From the NCBI RefSeq assembly GCF_024172165.1, contig NZ_JAMZEB010000002.1, forward strand, positions 6,159,501 through 6,223,500: a stretch of 64,000 bases of DNA, written 5' to 3'. Position numbers and translations under genes: made by a program. This stretch comes from Nonomuraea thailandensis. Its GTDB lineage: Bacteria; Actinomycetota; Actinomycetes; Streptosporangiales; Streptosporangiaceae. The notes below the pieces were generated by a model that was not told the DNA's origin, made no database searches, and was given only the letters and a program-made list of their open reading frames with translations. The first letter of the stretch is position 1, and each line of letters opens with the position of its first letter. Shown here piece by piece: positions 33,075 through 42,040 of this stretch.

Positions 33075-34196
33075 TCAGGCGGCCGCCGGGGCAGGCTCCT
33101 TGATCGTGCGGGCCATGAGCAGCGCCAGCACGGGGAACGCGATCAGGCACGCCAGCGCCGTACGCAGCGAGGCCGCCTCGGCCACCGCGCCCACCAGCGG
33201 GCCGGCCAGGCCGCCCACGCTGACCGCCAGCCCCAGGGTGACGCCGCTGGCCGTGCCCACCCGGGTCGGCAGGAAGTCCTGCCCCAGCGTCACGTGCAGG
33301 GAGAACGGGGCGTACAGGGCGATGGAGGAGGCGGCGACGAAGACGTACGCGGCGGGGCCGGGCACGAGCACCACGCCGGCCACCGCGGGCACGGCCAGCG
33401 CGTACGACAGCCGCATCGTCCGTACCCGGCCCAGGCGCGCCGCCGTCCTGCCACCCGCCACGGTGCCCACCGCCCCGCCCGCGAACAGCACGAACAGGGC
33501 CACCGCACCGGCCGCGCCGCCGCCCATGTAGAGGGCCACGAAGGCGCTCAGCCCGACGTACACGACCGAGCGGAAGACGATCACCAGCGTGAGCCGGACG
33601 AACGACGGCCAGTCGTCCCGCCCGGAGCCGGGCCCCGCGGCCCGTGCCGTCCCGGCGCTGCCGGCCAGCGCCCTGATCGCGGGCAGCGTCACGATCGCGC
33701 CCAGCACGGCGGGCAGCACGAGGAGCGGCGAGGCGCCCAGGCCCCACCCCGCCAGCAGCGGCGTCACCAGCACGGGCGCCGACGCGAACCCCAGAGTCCC
33801 CCCGGTGGAGAACCAGCTCATCCGCACGTGACTGCCCTCGCTGGCGATCCTGGCCAGGCGCGCGGACTCGGGATGGTAGGCGGCCACACCGAGCCCGGAC
33901 AGGGCCGCGGCCAGCCAGGTCAGCGCGTACGAGTCGGACACCCCGCAGACGGCCACCCCCGTTCCCGCCAGGATCATGCTCACCGGGATCAGCCACGGCA
34001 TGCGCCACTTGTCCGTCAGCACGCCGAAGATCGGCTGCACGATCGACGACAGGAGCGTGGCGGCCAGCACGATGCCGGAGACGGCGACGTACCCGTAACC
34101 GCGCCCGGCCACCAGGAACGGCACGAGGGCGGGCACCGCGCCCTGGTAGAAGTCCACGGTGGCGTGACCGGCGGCGAGCATGGGGATCCTGTTCAC
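33075..34196 (-). CDS. MFS transporter, fosmidomycin-resistance-like
   Basis: 373 residues from GTG 34196 (VNRIPMLAAGHATVDFYQG). An ATG at 34253 adds 19 non-conserved residues and would overlap the divergent AraC start, so the shorter form is preferred. Twelve membrane segments; the start AAGHATVDFYQGAVPALVPF and the motif FGVLTDKWRMPWL are characteristic of the Fsr-type major facilitator group. STGGTLGFASAPVLV and QDFLPTRVGTASGVTLGL are further family traits. Likely a drug/metabolite exporter. The AraC regulator reads divergently from a shared ~55 bp gap and probably controls it. Confidence 0.88.
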   Translation of the reverse strand: MNRIPMLAAGHATVDFYQGAVPALVPFLVAGRGYGYVAVSGIVLAATLLSSIVQPIFGVLTDKWRMPWLIPVSMILAGTGVAVCGVSDSYALTWLAAALSGLGVAAYHPESARLARIASEGSHVRMSWFSTGGTLGFASAPVLVTPLLAGWGLGASPLLVLPAVLGAIVTLPAIRALAGSAGTARAAGPGSGRDDWPSFVRLTLVIVFRSVVYVGLSAFVALYMGGGAAGAVALFVLFAGGAVGTVAGGRTAARLGRVRTMRLSYALAVPAVAGVVLVPGPAAYVFVAASSIALYAPFSLHVTLGQDFLPTRVGTASGVTLGLAVSVGGLAGPLVGAVAEAASLRTALACLIAFPVLALLMARTIKEPAPAAA

Positions 34197-34251
34197 GCCT
34201 TCGATCCTGTCTTCGGAGGCGGTTGGCTCGCTTCCGATAACATGCCAATCC

Positions 34252-35154
34252 ATGATGGAAATCCGCCATCTGCCCGAAGCACCCACCGGGCGGCGTCCCC
34301 TCGCGCCGGGCGCGGGCATCGACGCGCACCGTCACGACACCCACCAGATCGCGTACGCCAGCCGCGGCGTCATCTCCGTCACCACCGGCGCCGGCACCTG
34401 GGTCGCCCCCGCGAACCGGGCCCTGTGGGTGCCCGCCGGGACCGTCCACGAGCACCGCGCCCACGGGGACACCGACCTGCGCCTGGTCGGCCTCACGGAG
34501 AACCCGCTCGGGCTGGACCGGCCGGCGGTGCTGGCGGTCGGCCCCCTGCTCCGCGAGCTGATCATCGCCTACACCGGCGACCATCACGGCCGCCGAAGCG
34601 ACCGCCGAGGCGGTGACGGGAGGACCGGCCGAGACGGCGACGGGAGGAGCGGCGGCGAGCGGCACACCGGCGGAAGGGACGACAGCAGCAGGGACGACAG
34701 CAGCAGGGACGGCAGCAGCAGGGACGGCGGCGGAAGGGACGGCGGGGAGCGGGGGCGGCTGCTGGCGGTGCTGCTCGACCAGCTGAGGCACGCCCCCGAG
34801 CAGCCGCTCCACCTGCCCACCGCCAGTGACGCGCGCCTGGCCGCCGTCTGCGCCGCCCTGCACCGCGACCCCGCCGACAACAGCACCCTGGCCCGGCTCG
34901 CCGCCATGGCCGGGACCAGCGACCGCACGCTGGCCCGCCTCTTCCGGGCCGAGCTGGGCATGACCTTCCCCCAGTGGCGCACCCAGCTCCGCCTCCACCA
35001 CGCCCTCCTCCTGCTCGCCGAGGGCACCCCGGTGACCGCCGTGGCGCACCGGTGCGGGTGGGCGTCGGCGAGCGCGTTCATCGACGTGTTCAGGAGGGCC
35101 TTCGGCTACACCCCCGGCCGCCTGCGACCGGCGGCCGGGCCGCGTCAGGCGTAG
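34252..35154 (+). CDS. AraC-family regulator with cupin domain and repeat insert
   Basis: 300 residues (ATG 34252, or 299 from 34255). N-terminal cupin domain (~15-105: IDAHRHDTHQIAYASRGVIS, WVPAGTVHEHRAHG) and a C-terminal AraC DNA-binding domain (~205-295: STLARLAAMAGTSDRTLARL, GMTFPQWRTQLRLHHAL, RCGWASASAFIDVFRRAFG). Between them is a ~60-residue insert rich in Gly, Arg, Asp and Ser encoded by 15-bp tandem repeats (34666-34740). The layout matches single-gene regulators of adjacent exporters. It diverges from the MFS gene with the start codons almost touching. Confidence 0.9.
   Translation: MMEIRHLPEAPTGRRPLAPGAGIDAHRHDTHQIAYASRGVISVTTGAGTWVAPANRALWVPAGTVHEHRAHGDTDLRLVGLTENPLGLDRPAVLAVGPLLRELIIAYTGDHHGRRSDRRGGDGRTGRDGDGRSGGERHTGGRDDSSRDDSSRDGSSRDGGGRDGGERGRLLAVLLDQLRHAPEQPLHLPTASDARLAAVCAALHRDPADNSTLARLAAMAGTSDRTLARLFRAELGMTFPQWRTQLRLHHALLLLAEGTPVTAVAHRCGWASASAFIDVFRRAFGYTPGRLRPAAGPRQA
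34666..34740 (+). repeat. 15-bp tandem repeat inside the AraC gene
   Basis: Five consecutive 15-bp units run through the linker of the AraC-type regulator. Units 2 and 3 are GACAGCAGCAGGGAC exactly (34681-34695, 34696-34710); unit 4 differs in one base, and the first and last are more diverged (GGCGGAAGGGAC core). Each codes for D/G-S-S-R-D. The frame is kept by any change of copy number, so linker length can vary without inactivating the protein. Confidence 0.85.
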
Positions 35155-35185
35155 AAGGCAAGGCGCCGCGCGCGAGCCGGGAGGG

Positions 35186-35653
35186 TCAGTCGGGCTGCCC
35201 GGTGCGCTTCATCGTCTCGCGCTCGTACGTGCGCAGCGCGTCGATGACCAGTTGCCGCTCGGCCGGAGCCAGTGGCTCCAGGGCGGTTCGCCACGCGTCC
35301 GCGCCGGCGGCCAGCCAGCCCTCGATCGCGTCGCGGTGCGCGTCGCTGATGCTCACGATCGTGCGCCGGCGGTCGCGCTCGTCCTCGGTCCGGACGAGGA
35401 TCCCCTGCCGGCTCAGGTCACCGACCATCAGGCTGACCGTCGTGGACGCGATCTCCAGCCTGCCGGCCAGCGTCTTCACCGTGGCGGGGCCGTCGTGCAG
35501 CAGGAGGGCCAGCAGGGTCAGATGGCGGGGTGTGAGCGCGAAGTCCCGCAGTTGCTCGGGGACCGGCATGCGCTTGGCACGCGCGACCAGCCGCGGCATC
35601 AGCAGGAGCATCTCCCGCACTCCCTGGTCGACGGTCGGGCCGTCCGTGGGCAT
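35186..35653 (-). CDS. MarR-family transcriptional regulator
   Basis: 155 residues from ATG 35653, chosen for the AGAGGA ribosome site; an ATG at 35683 is in frame without one. The winged helix is clear: LRDFALTPRHLTLLALLLHD, GPATVKTLAGRLEIASTTVS as helix-turn-helix, and the wing LVRTEDERDRRRTIVSISDA. Terminal helices serve dimerisation (VREMLLLMPRLVARAK and ERQLVIDALRTYERE). It diverges from the YbaK gene; its targets are unknown. Confidence 0.92.
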   Translation of the reverse strand: MPTDGPTVDQGVREMLLLMPRLVARAKRMPVPEQLRDFALTPRHLTLLALLLHDGPATVKTLAGRLEIASTTVSLMVGDLSRQGILVRTEDERDRRRTIVSISDAHRDAIEGWLAAGADAWRTALEPLAPAERQLVIDALRTYERETMKRTGQPD

Positions 35654-35751
35654 CGCTTCCTCTGTGGGTTTGCCGGCAACCATCTCGATGAGTATCGCAG
35701 AGGGGAAGCGCCGCGTGTCCGACGGCGGTGGCCGCGCTAGGGTCGACAACC

Positions 35752-36246
35752 ATGTCGCGCAAAACCAGGACCGGGGGCACTCCTGCCACGATGGCGCTGG
35801 CCAAGGCCAAGGCGGAGTTCACGCTGCACCCGTACGAGCATGACGCCGCCGCCCAGGCCTACGGCGAGGAGGCCGCCGACGCGCTCGGCGTGCCGTACGA
35901 GCGGATCTTCAAGACGCTCGTCGCCGAGGTGGAGAGCGGGCTGGCGGTGGCGGTGGTGCCGGTGGCGGGCAAGCTCGACCTGAAGGCGCTGGCGGGGGCG
36001 CTCAACAGCAAGCGGGCCGCGATGGCCGACGCCGCCAAGGTGGAACGGGTGACGGGGTACGTCGTCGGCGGCATCAGCCCGCTGGGGCAGCGCAAGCAGC
36101 TGCCCACCGTGGTGGACTCGTCGGCGCTCGACTTCGAGACGATCTACTTCTCGGCGGGCAAGCGGGGGCTGCAGATCGAGACGGCTCCCGACAACCTCAT
36201 CACGCTCACCCGCGCGGTCACGGCCCCCATCGGCAAGACCGGCTGA
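35752..36246 (+). CDS. ybaK: YbaK/EbsC-type Cys-tRNA(Pro) deacylase
   Basis: 164 residues. YbaK trans-edits cysteine mischarged on tRNA-Pro. The fold and substrate site appear in LKALAGALNSKRAAMADAAK, TGYVVGGISPLGQRKQLP (Gly-rich loop and catalytic Lys region), and FETIYFSAGKRGLQIE. ATG 35752 is 8 bases after TAGGGT (35739-35744), so a promoter with a very short leader is likely. It is divergent from marR and convergent with the PBP gene, apparently a single-gene unit. Confidence 0.93.
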   Translation: MSRKTRTGGTPATMALAKAKAEFTLHPYEHDAAAQAYGEEAADALGVPYERIFKTLVAEVESGLAVAVVPVAGKLDLKALAGALNSKRAAMADAAKVERVTGYVVGGISPLGQRKQLPTVVDSSALDFETIYFSAGKRGLQIETAPDNLITLTRAVTAPIGKTG

Positions 36247-36291
36247 CCCCCGCTCATACGGCAGCCAACCGCCGTGGCGGCGGCCGGCGGC

Positions 36292-38619
36292 TCAGCCCCT
36301 GCGGTTGTGCCGGCGTCCCTCGCGCACCCGGCCCGGGTGCGGCCGGGCGGCGCGGTCGCGGCGCGGCCGGTCCAGCCACGGGAGGTCCCGCCGAGGCCGG
36401 TTCCGGAGCCGGTCGGGCTCGCGCGGCGGCAACGCCACGGACGGGCCCGGGCTCTGCCCGAGCAGCCACTCGAACAGCCGCCGGGTCCGCCGCCCGAACG
36501 GGTTGTTGCCTCGCCTCTTGCGCTCCTCCTCCGCCAGCGCCTTCTCCAGCCCCGGCGTGTGTCCTCCGCCGAAGCGTGACATGTCAGGTTTGGTGAACCC
36601 GCGCGGCTCCGTACGCCGCAGCGCCGCCCCCATCGACTCCACCCAGATCGGCCCCGGCAGCGACGCCCCCTGCACCGACCCGTAGTGCCGCTCCCCGATC
36701 TGCACCCCCTGCAGCGGGAACCGGTAGGACCCCCGGATGTCCCCCACGCTGACCGCCGCCGCCAGGTGCGGCGTGTAGCCGGCGAACCAGGCCGAGGTGT
36801 AACCGTTGTTGGTGCCCGTCTTCCCGGCGGCGGGCCGCCCGATGCTCTGCCCCTTCATCGTGCCCTTGTCGAACACGCCCTCCAGCACGTGGTTGACCGC
36901 GTCCGCGATGGGCCGCTCGATCACCTGCTCGCACGACGGCGGCACGTGCGTGCGCCGCCCGTCCCTGCCGGTGATCTCCACGATGGCCAGCGGCCGGCAG
37001 TACTGGCCCCGCGCCGCGAACGCCGCGAAGGACGCCGCGACCGTCACCGGGTCCATCTCGTTGACCCCCAGCGTGAACGTCGGCACCTCCTTCAGCGGCT
37101 CCCCGTCCGCCCTGGTGACGCCGAGCGTCCTGGCCATGCGCACGACGTTGCAGAGCCCGACCTTGCGCTCCAGCATCATGTAGAAGATGTTCACCGACTT
37201 CCAGGTGCCGGTCTCGATGCTGTGCGGCCCGCCCTCGCCCTCGCCGCTGGCGTTCAGCACGCGGGTGTTCGGGTCGTTGACGGGCCTGCCCGAGCAGTCG
37301 CGGTAGCCCTGCCCGGGCACCAGCGACCCCGGCGTCTGGAAGCCGTCGCCGAAGCGCCACCCCTGCTGCAACGCGGTGGCCAGGGTGAACACCTTGAACG
37401 TGGAGCCGGCCTGGAAGCCCTGCCCGCCTCCGTGCGCCACGTCGGCGGGCAGGTTGAAGGTGGTCTTGGGGCCGTTCTTGCGGTTGCCGGGGTTGCGGCC
37501 GAAGCGTTTGCTGGCGGCCATCGCCCTGATCCGCCCGGTACGCGGCTCCACCATGGCCTCGGCGGCCACCTCGGTGTCCTCGGGCGAGACGTGCTCGCGG
37601 ATGGCCCGCTCGGCGGCGCGCTGCGCGATCGGGTCGAGGCTGGTCCTGATCGTCAGGCCGCCCCTGGCCATCCGGCGCTGCCGTTCGCGGGCCGTGTTGC
37701 CGAAGACGGGGTTCGACAGGAGCTCCTGCTGCACGTACAGGCAGTAGAACGGGTACTGGCTCTGGGCACAGCCGCCGGGCTCGGGCCGCAGCCGGATGCC
37801 CAGCGGCGCCGCCTTGCCGCTCGCCGCCTCCTGCGGGGTGATCTGCTTGAGCCCCGCCATGCGGTCGAGCACGAGGTCGCGGCGCATCTTCAGGCGCTCC
37901 CTGTGCTCCTGCCCGAGCGAGGGGTCGGTCGAGTACGGCATGCGCACCGCGCCCGCCAGCGTGGCCGCCTGGCCGAGCGTCAGCCGGGAGGCCGAGGTGG
38001 AGAAGAAGCGCCTGGCCGCCGCCTCCACCCCGTGCGCGCCCGCGCCGAAGTAGGCGATGTTCAGGTACCGCTCCAGGATCTCGTCCTTGCGGTACTTCTT
38101 CTCCAGCGCCAGCGCCAGCCGCAGTTCGGTGATCTTGCGGGCCAGGTTCGGGGCGCGGGCCTTGTTGCGTTCGGCGTCGCTGCGCGCGCTCTCCACCAGG
38201 ATGTTCTTGACGAGCTGCTGCGTCAGGGACGAGCCGCCCTGCCGGATGCCGCCTGCCTGGGTGTTGGTGAGCAGCGCCCGGATCGTGCCCCTGACGTCGA
38301 GGCCGCCGTGCTCGTAGAAGCGGGCGTCCTCGATCGCCACGATGGCCTTGCGCATCACGGGCGCGACGGCGCCGAGCCGGACGGCCGTCCTGTTGGCCTC
38401 GTAGAACTGGGCGAACGGCCGCCCGTCCTTGTCCAGCAGCCTGGTCACCTGGGAGAGCGGCTCCTCGCGCGGGGCGGGCGGCAGCTCCACGAAGGTGTTC
38501 GTGACGCTCATCGCCGCGAGGCCGCCCCCGCCCACCAGCGGGGCGGCCAGCGCGGCCGCCAGTACCCCGCCGAGCGCCCCCGCCAGGCCGAGCGCCCCGA
38601 CGGATCTGAGTACGGTCAC
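36292..38619 (-). CDS. Bifunctional class A penicillin-binding protein
   Basis: 775 residues. An N-terminal membrane anchor (LGLAGALGGVLAAALAAPLV) is followed by a GT51 glycosyltransferase domain (~55-240: IAIEDARFYEHGG, QGGSSLTQQLVKN, YLNIAYFGAGAHGVEAAA) and a transpeptidase domain (~330-660). Active-site motifs: Ser406-x-x-Lys in AGSTFKVF, SVN in TWKSVNIFY, and KTGT with Lys600. It polymerises and cross-links peptidoglycan outside the membrane. The C-terminal ~85 residues are a basic, Arg/Pro-rich tail (RRDLPWLDRPRRDRAARPHP), not a PASTA domain. GTPs of this size are typical of actinobacterial PonA relatives. Confidence 0.95.
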   Translation of the reverse strand: MTVLRSVGALGLAGALGGVLAAALAAPLVGGGGLAAMSVTNTFVELPPAPREEPLSQVTRLLDKDGRPFAQFYEANRTAVRLGAVAPVMRKAIVAIEDARFYEHGGLDVRGTIRALLTNTQAGGIRQGGSSLTQQLVKNILVESARSDAERNKARAPNLARKITELRLALALEKKYRKDEILERYLNIAYFGAGAHGVEAAARRFFSTSASRLTLGQAATLAGAVRMPYSTDPSLGQEHRERLKMRRDLVLDRMAGLKQITPQEAASGKAAPLGIRLRPEPGGCAQSQYPFYCLYVQQELLSNPVFGNTARERQRRMARGGLTIRTSLDPIAQRAAERAIREHVSPEDTEVAAEAMVEPRTGRIRAMAASKRFGRNPGNRKNGPKTTFNLPADVAHGGGQGFQAGSTFKVFTLATALQQGWRFGDGFQTPGSLVPGQGYRDCSGRPVNDPNTRVLNASGEGEGGPHSIETGTWKSVNIFYMMLERKVGLCNVVRMARTLGVTRADGEPLKEVPTFTLGVNEMDPVTVAASFAAFAARGQYCRPLAIVEITGRDGRRTHVPPSCEQVIERPIADAVNHVLEGVFDKGTMKGQSIGRPAAGKTGTNNGYTSAWFAGYTPHLAAAVSVGDIRGSYRFPLQGVQIGERHYGSVQGASLPGPIWVESMGAALRRTEPRGFTKPDMSRFGGGHTPGLEKALAEEERKRRGNNPFGRRTRRLFEWLLGQSPGPSVALPPREPDRLRNRPRRDLPWLDRPRRDRAARPHPGRVREGRRHNRRG

Positions 38620-38672
38620 GTCAGATGATGTGCGACGTCCCGATCAGTGGCAAACGCCCGCTTCCAGCCTCT

Positions 38673-39983
38673 TTACCGTTGACGTGTGATGTTCAGACCG
38701 AGCGACACGAACTGCTCGAACGGCCGGTGGTAGCCGCGCTCGATGTGGTGCACGCCGCGCAGCGTGGACGGCCCGTCGGCCACCGCCGCCGCCAGCACCG
38801 CCGAGAAGCCGGCCCGGATGTCGGGCAGCGTCACGTCGGCGCCCTTGAGCCTGGACACCCCGCGCACGACGGCCGAGTGCCGGGCGTTGGTGTCGTGGTA
38901 GCGGCAGGCGGGCCCGCCGAGGCACTGGTCGAACACCTCGATCTCGCAGCCCATCTTCTGCAGCGCCGGCACGTACACCAGGCGGTTCTCGAAGACCGTC
39001 TCGTGCAGCACCGACATGCCCTGGCTCTGCGTGAACAGCACCATCAGCGGCGTCTGCCAGTCGGTCATGAACCCGGGGTGGGTGTCGGTCTGCACGGCCG
39101 CCGAGCGCAGGCCCTCGGGGGGCGCGGTGGCGCACAGGTACTCGTCGTTGATGTCGAACTGGGCGCCCATCCTGGCCAGCGTGGTGATCGCGGTGACCAG
39201 GCGGTCCTGGGGGCAGCCGTGCACGCGCACCTCGCCGCCGGTGACCAGGCCCGCCGCCAGGTACGAGAACGCCTCGATGCGGTCGCCGGTCAGCCAGGTC
39301 TGGGCGCCGCGCAGCCGTTCGACGCCCTCGATGACGATCCTGCGGTCGGGCGACAGCTCGATCCTGGCCCCCATCCGCTGCAGGAAGAGCGCCAGCTCCA
39401 CCACCTCGGGCTCGGTGGCCGCGTTCTTCAGCACGGTCTTGCCGTCGGCCAGCACCGCCGACATCAGCACCGTCTCCGTGGCGCCCACGCTCGGGTACGG
39501 CAGCTCGATCCGGGTGCCGTTGAGCCGCTTGGCCTTGGCGTAGATGCCGGTGTCGCCCACCTGCACCTCGGCGCCCATCGCGCGCAGGGCGTCCACGTGG
39601 AAGTTCACCGGCCGCCGCCCGATCGGGTCGCCGCCGACCAGCGGCACGAACGCCTCCCCCGCCAGGTGCAGCAGGGGGCCGAGCATGAGGATCGGGATGC
39701 GGTTCAGGCCGGTGAACGCGTCGGGGACCCGGGGCTCGATCTCCGCGCCCTTCTCGATCCTGATCTCCGTGCGGGAGATCTCGACGTTGATGCCCAGCGC
39801 CCGCAGCATGGCGGCGGTGATCTCCACCTCGCCCACCTCGGGGGCGTTGTGGATGCTGCTCTCGCCGTTGCCCATCATGGCCGCGACCATGTGCTTGGAC
39901 ACGCCGTTCTTGGAACCGCGTACTTCGACGTCTCCCCGGAGCGGGCCGGAGGGTTCAATCTGCCAGACCTCTTCTGCAATCAC
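38673..39983 (-). CDS. murA: MurA-type enolpyruvyl transferase with Asp at the catalytic Cys position
   Basis: 436 residues from GTG 39983. It matches UDP-GlcNAc 1-carboxyvinyltransferase, which starts peptidoglycan precursor synthesis. Lys25-Asn26 (GSKNGVSKH), the Arg of RRP (R124), GDRIEAFSYL and HIERGYHRPFEQFVSLG are conserved. The loop that normally reads GGC-x-IG has Asp119 (GGDPIGRRP) instead of the fosfomycin-targeted Cys. Asp at this place is known in mycobacterial and chlamydial MurA and makes them fosfomycin-resistant. Length fits a complete enzyme. It lies behind (minus strand) a divergent DUF2567 gene, with the PBP gene next. Whether it is the only MurA of the cell cannot be told here. 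Confidence 0.88.
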   Translation of the reverse strand: MIAEEVWQIEPSGPLRGDVEVRGSKNGVSKHMVAAMMGNGESSIHNAPEVGEVEITAAMLRALGINVEISRTEIRIEKGAEIEPRVPDAFTGLNRIPILMLGPLLHLAGEAFVPLVGGDPIGRRPVNFHVDALRAMGAEVQVGDTGIYAKAKRLNGTRIELPYPSVGATETVLMSAVLADGKTVLKNAATEPEVVELALFLQRMGARIELSPDRRIVIEGVERLRGAQTWLTGDRIEAFSYLAAGLVTGGEVRVHGCPQDRLVTAITTLARMGAQFDINDEYLCATAPPEGLRSAAVQTDTHPGFMTDWQTPLMVLFTQSQGMSVLHETVFENRLVYVPALQKMGCEIEVFDQCLGGPACRYHDTNARHSAVVRGVSRLKGADVTLPDIRAGFSAVLAAAVADGPSTLRGVHHIERGYHRPFEQFVSLGLNITRQR

Positions 39984-40045
39984 GGAGTGAGCCTAGCCGG
40001 GGATACCATCGAGCTGATTCGGACGGACATGTGAGGGGGAGTGGC

Positions 40046-40567
40046 GTGACGAGGGAAGTACGCGCTTTTGCGGTAACTGTCCTCACACTCGCCGCTCTCG
40101 GGGTCACCGCCGGGCTGCTCTGGTCGGGGCTGACGCCGCGGGCGCCGTACCAGGTGACCGATCAGGGCACGGTGCTGGCCGATCCGACCACGCAGGCGCT
40201 GATCGCCGCCGACGGCTGGTTCGCGGTGATCACGGGCGGGCTCGGGCTGCTGTGCGGCGGAGTGGCCTGGTTCTCGGCGCGGCGGTGGATGCTGCCGGTG
40301 CTGCTGGGATTGTGCGCGGGCGGGGTGGCGGCCGCGTACCTGACGTTGTGGACGGGGTCCACGTTCACGCTGGGAGCCGTCGTGGTCGAGGCGGCCCCCA
40401 GCGCGACGGGGGCGAAGATCGTGCCTGGCGCGCTGAAGCTGACCGCGCAGGGTGTGCTCGTGTCCTGGCCGCTGCTGGCCGTGGGGTTCTTCGGGCTGCT
40501 GGAGGGCATGCACGGCTACCGCGAGTCGCCGCTGCGCGCCCCCTACGGAGGTCTCGGCCCGAACTGA
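40046..40567 (+). CDS. DUF2567-like membrane protein
   Basis: 173 residues from GTG 40046, five bases after GAGGGGGAG; an upstream GTG at 40031 is in frame but lacks a site. Four hydrophobic segments: VRAFAVTVLTLAALGVTAGLLW, WFAVITGGLGLLCGGVAWF, PVLLGLCAGGVAAAYLTLW and LVSWPLLAVGFFGLLEGMHG. The pattern W-x-x-L-x-P after helix 1, the acidic/Asp-rich first loop ending in DGWF, and KLTAQGVLVSWPL before the last helix agree with DUF2567, found in actinomycetes. Function unknown. Confidence 0.72.
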   Translation: MTREVRAFAVTVLTLAALGVTAGLLWSGLTPRAPYQVTDQGTVLADPTTQALIAADGWFAVITGGLGLLCGGVAWFSARRWMLPVLLGLCAGGVAAAYLTLWTGSTFTLGAVVVEAAPSATGAKIVPGALKLTAQGVLVSWPLLAVGFFGLLEGMHGYRESPLRAPYGGLGPN

Positions 40568-40581
40568 GAGCGGGCGGCGGG

Positions 40582-41964
40582 CTAGAGCGGAGGGCGGCGC
40601 AGGCCGTGGCCGGTGGCCTGTTCGAAGGCCCGCGCCACCCGCAGCACCCTGGCGTCCTCGAACGGCCTGCCCACGATCTGCACCCCCACCGGCAGCCCGT
40701 CCTCGGTGAACCCGGCGGGCACGGAGGCGGCCGGCGCGTGCAGCACGCTGATCCAGTACGCCGAGCGCATCCACGCCAGATAGTCCGGCAGCCTCTGCCC
40801 GTTGATCTCGCTGACGTGCGGCTGCTCGATCGGGAACGGCGGCACCTGGCTGACGGGCGCGATCAGCACGTCGTAGGTGTCGAAGAAGGCGGCCATGCGC
40901 TGGTAGAGGCGGCTGCGCGCCGTCTCGGCCCTGGCCAGGTCGGCGCCCGTGACCTTGCGGCCCTGCTCGACGTTCCAGGCCGTGTTGGGGCCGAGCCCGC
41001 TCTTGTCGCCGTGGACCAGCAGGTAGTTCCACGCCCGGTACGTGCGGAACGCGTCCTCGGCGTCGCCCAGATCCAGCTCGACCTGCTCCACCCGCGCCCC
41101 GAGCCGCTCGAACACCCCGGGCGCGGTCGCGGTGACCGCCGCCGTCCGCGGGTCCACGGGCAGCCCGCCCAGGTCGGGGCTCCACGCCACGCGCAGCCCG
41201 GCCACCCCCTGCTCGGGCTCGGGCGCGAACACCTCCTTGATCGAGTACGGCGAGCGCCGGTCGAACCCGGCGACCACCCCGAGCATCAGCGTCACGTCCT
41301 CGACCGTCCTGGCCATGGGGCCGGAGACGCTCAGCGTGTACCAGGCGTTGATGTCGGAGATGTCGGGCACCCGGCCGGGCGTCGGGCGCAGGCCGACGAC
41401 GTTGCAGAACGAGGCGGGGTTGCGCAGGGACCCGCCCATGTCGGAGCCGTCGGCCAGCGGCACCATCCCGGTCGCCAGCGCGACCGCCGCTCCCCCGCTG
41501 CTGCCTCCGGCGGACTTGGACAGGTCGTAGGGGTTCCTGGTGGCGCCGAACACCTCGTTGACGGTGTGGGAGCCGGTGCCGAACTCGGGGGTGTTGGTCT
41601 TGCCCACGGTGACGGCCCCGGCCGCGCGCAACCGCTGGACGATCAGGTCGTCCTGCTCGGGCACGTGGTCGGCGAACAGCGGCGACCCGTAGGTGGTCCT
41701 GATCCCGGCGGTGTCGACGAGGTCCTTGTGCGCCACCGGCACGCCGTGCAGCGGCCCGCGCGGCCCCGAGGACGCCAGGGCCGCGTCGGCCGCCTCGGCC
41801 GCCCGCCTGGCCTGCTCGGCCACGAGGGTGACGATGGCGTTGACGTGCGGGTTGACCTCTTCGATCCGGTCGAGGTGGGCCTGGAGGACCTCCACGGCGC
41901 TCACCTGCCGGGCCTTGATCAGCCGGGCCAGCTCGGTCGCGGTCAGGAAATGCAGTTCGCTCAC
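40582..41964 (-). CDS. Amidase (amidase-signature family)
   Basis: 460 residues. The amidase-signature Ser-cisSer-Lys triad is complete: Lys80 in VPVAHKDLVDT, the cis-Ser in KSAGGSSGGAAVALA (about 155), and the nucleophile Ser179 in GSDMGGSLRNPAS. N-terminal helix TATELARLIKARQVSAVEVL and C-terminal LPVGVQIVGRPFEDARVLRV are usual for the family. Substrate cannot be told: not GatA, as gatB/gatC are absent. It ends 15 bp from the DUF2567 gene and lies behind dnaE on the same strand. Confidence 0.92.
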   Translation of the reverse strand: MSELHFLTATELARLIKARQVSAVEVLQAHLDRIEEVNPHVNAIVTLVAEQARRAAEAADAALASSGPRGPLHGVPVAHKDLVDTAGIRTTYGSPLFADHVPEQDDLIVQRLRAAGAVTVGKTNTPEFGTGSHTVNEVFGATRNPYDLSKSAGGSSGGAAVALATGMVPLADGSDMGGSLRNPASFCNVVGLRPTPGRVPDISDINAWYTLSVSGPMARTVEDVTLMLGVVAGFDRRSPYSIKEVFAPEPEQGVAGLRVAWSPDLGGLPVDPRTAAVTATAPGVFERLGARVEQVELDLGDAEDAFRTYRAWNYLLVHGDKSGLGPNTAWNVEQGRKVTGADLARAETARSRLYQRMAAFFDTYDVLIAPVSQVPPFPIEQPHVSEINGQRLPDYLAWMRSAYWISVLHAPAASVPAGFTEDGLPVGVQIVGRPFEDARVLRVARAFEQATGHGLRRPPL

Positions 41965-42040
41965 GCCTGCGATCCTGCCCCACGGGCTCCGGCGGGGCGA
42001 CGGCGAGGGTTGCCGGCAACGCCCTGCCGGAACGTGGAGA

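Noticed and set aside
31181..42000. The accessory region as a biosynthetic gene cluster
   Set aside because: No PKS, NRPS, terpene, RiPP or tailoring core enzymes; genes face in many directions and belong to cell-wall, repair and transport functions.
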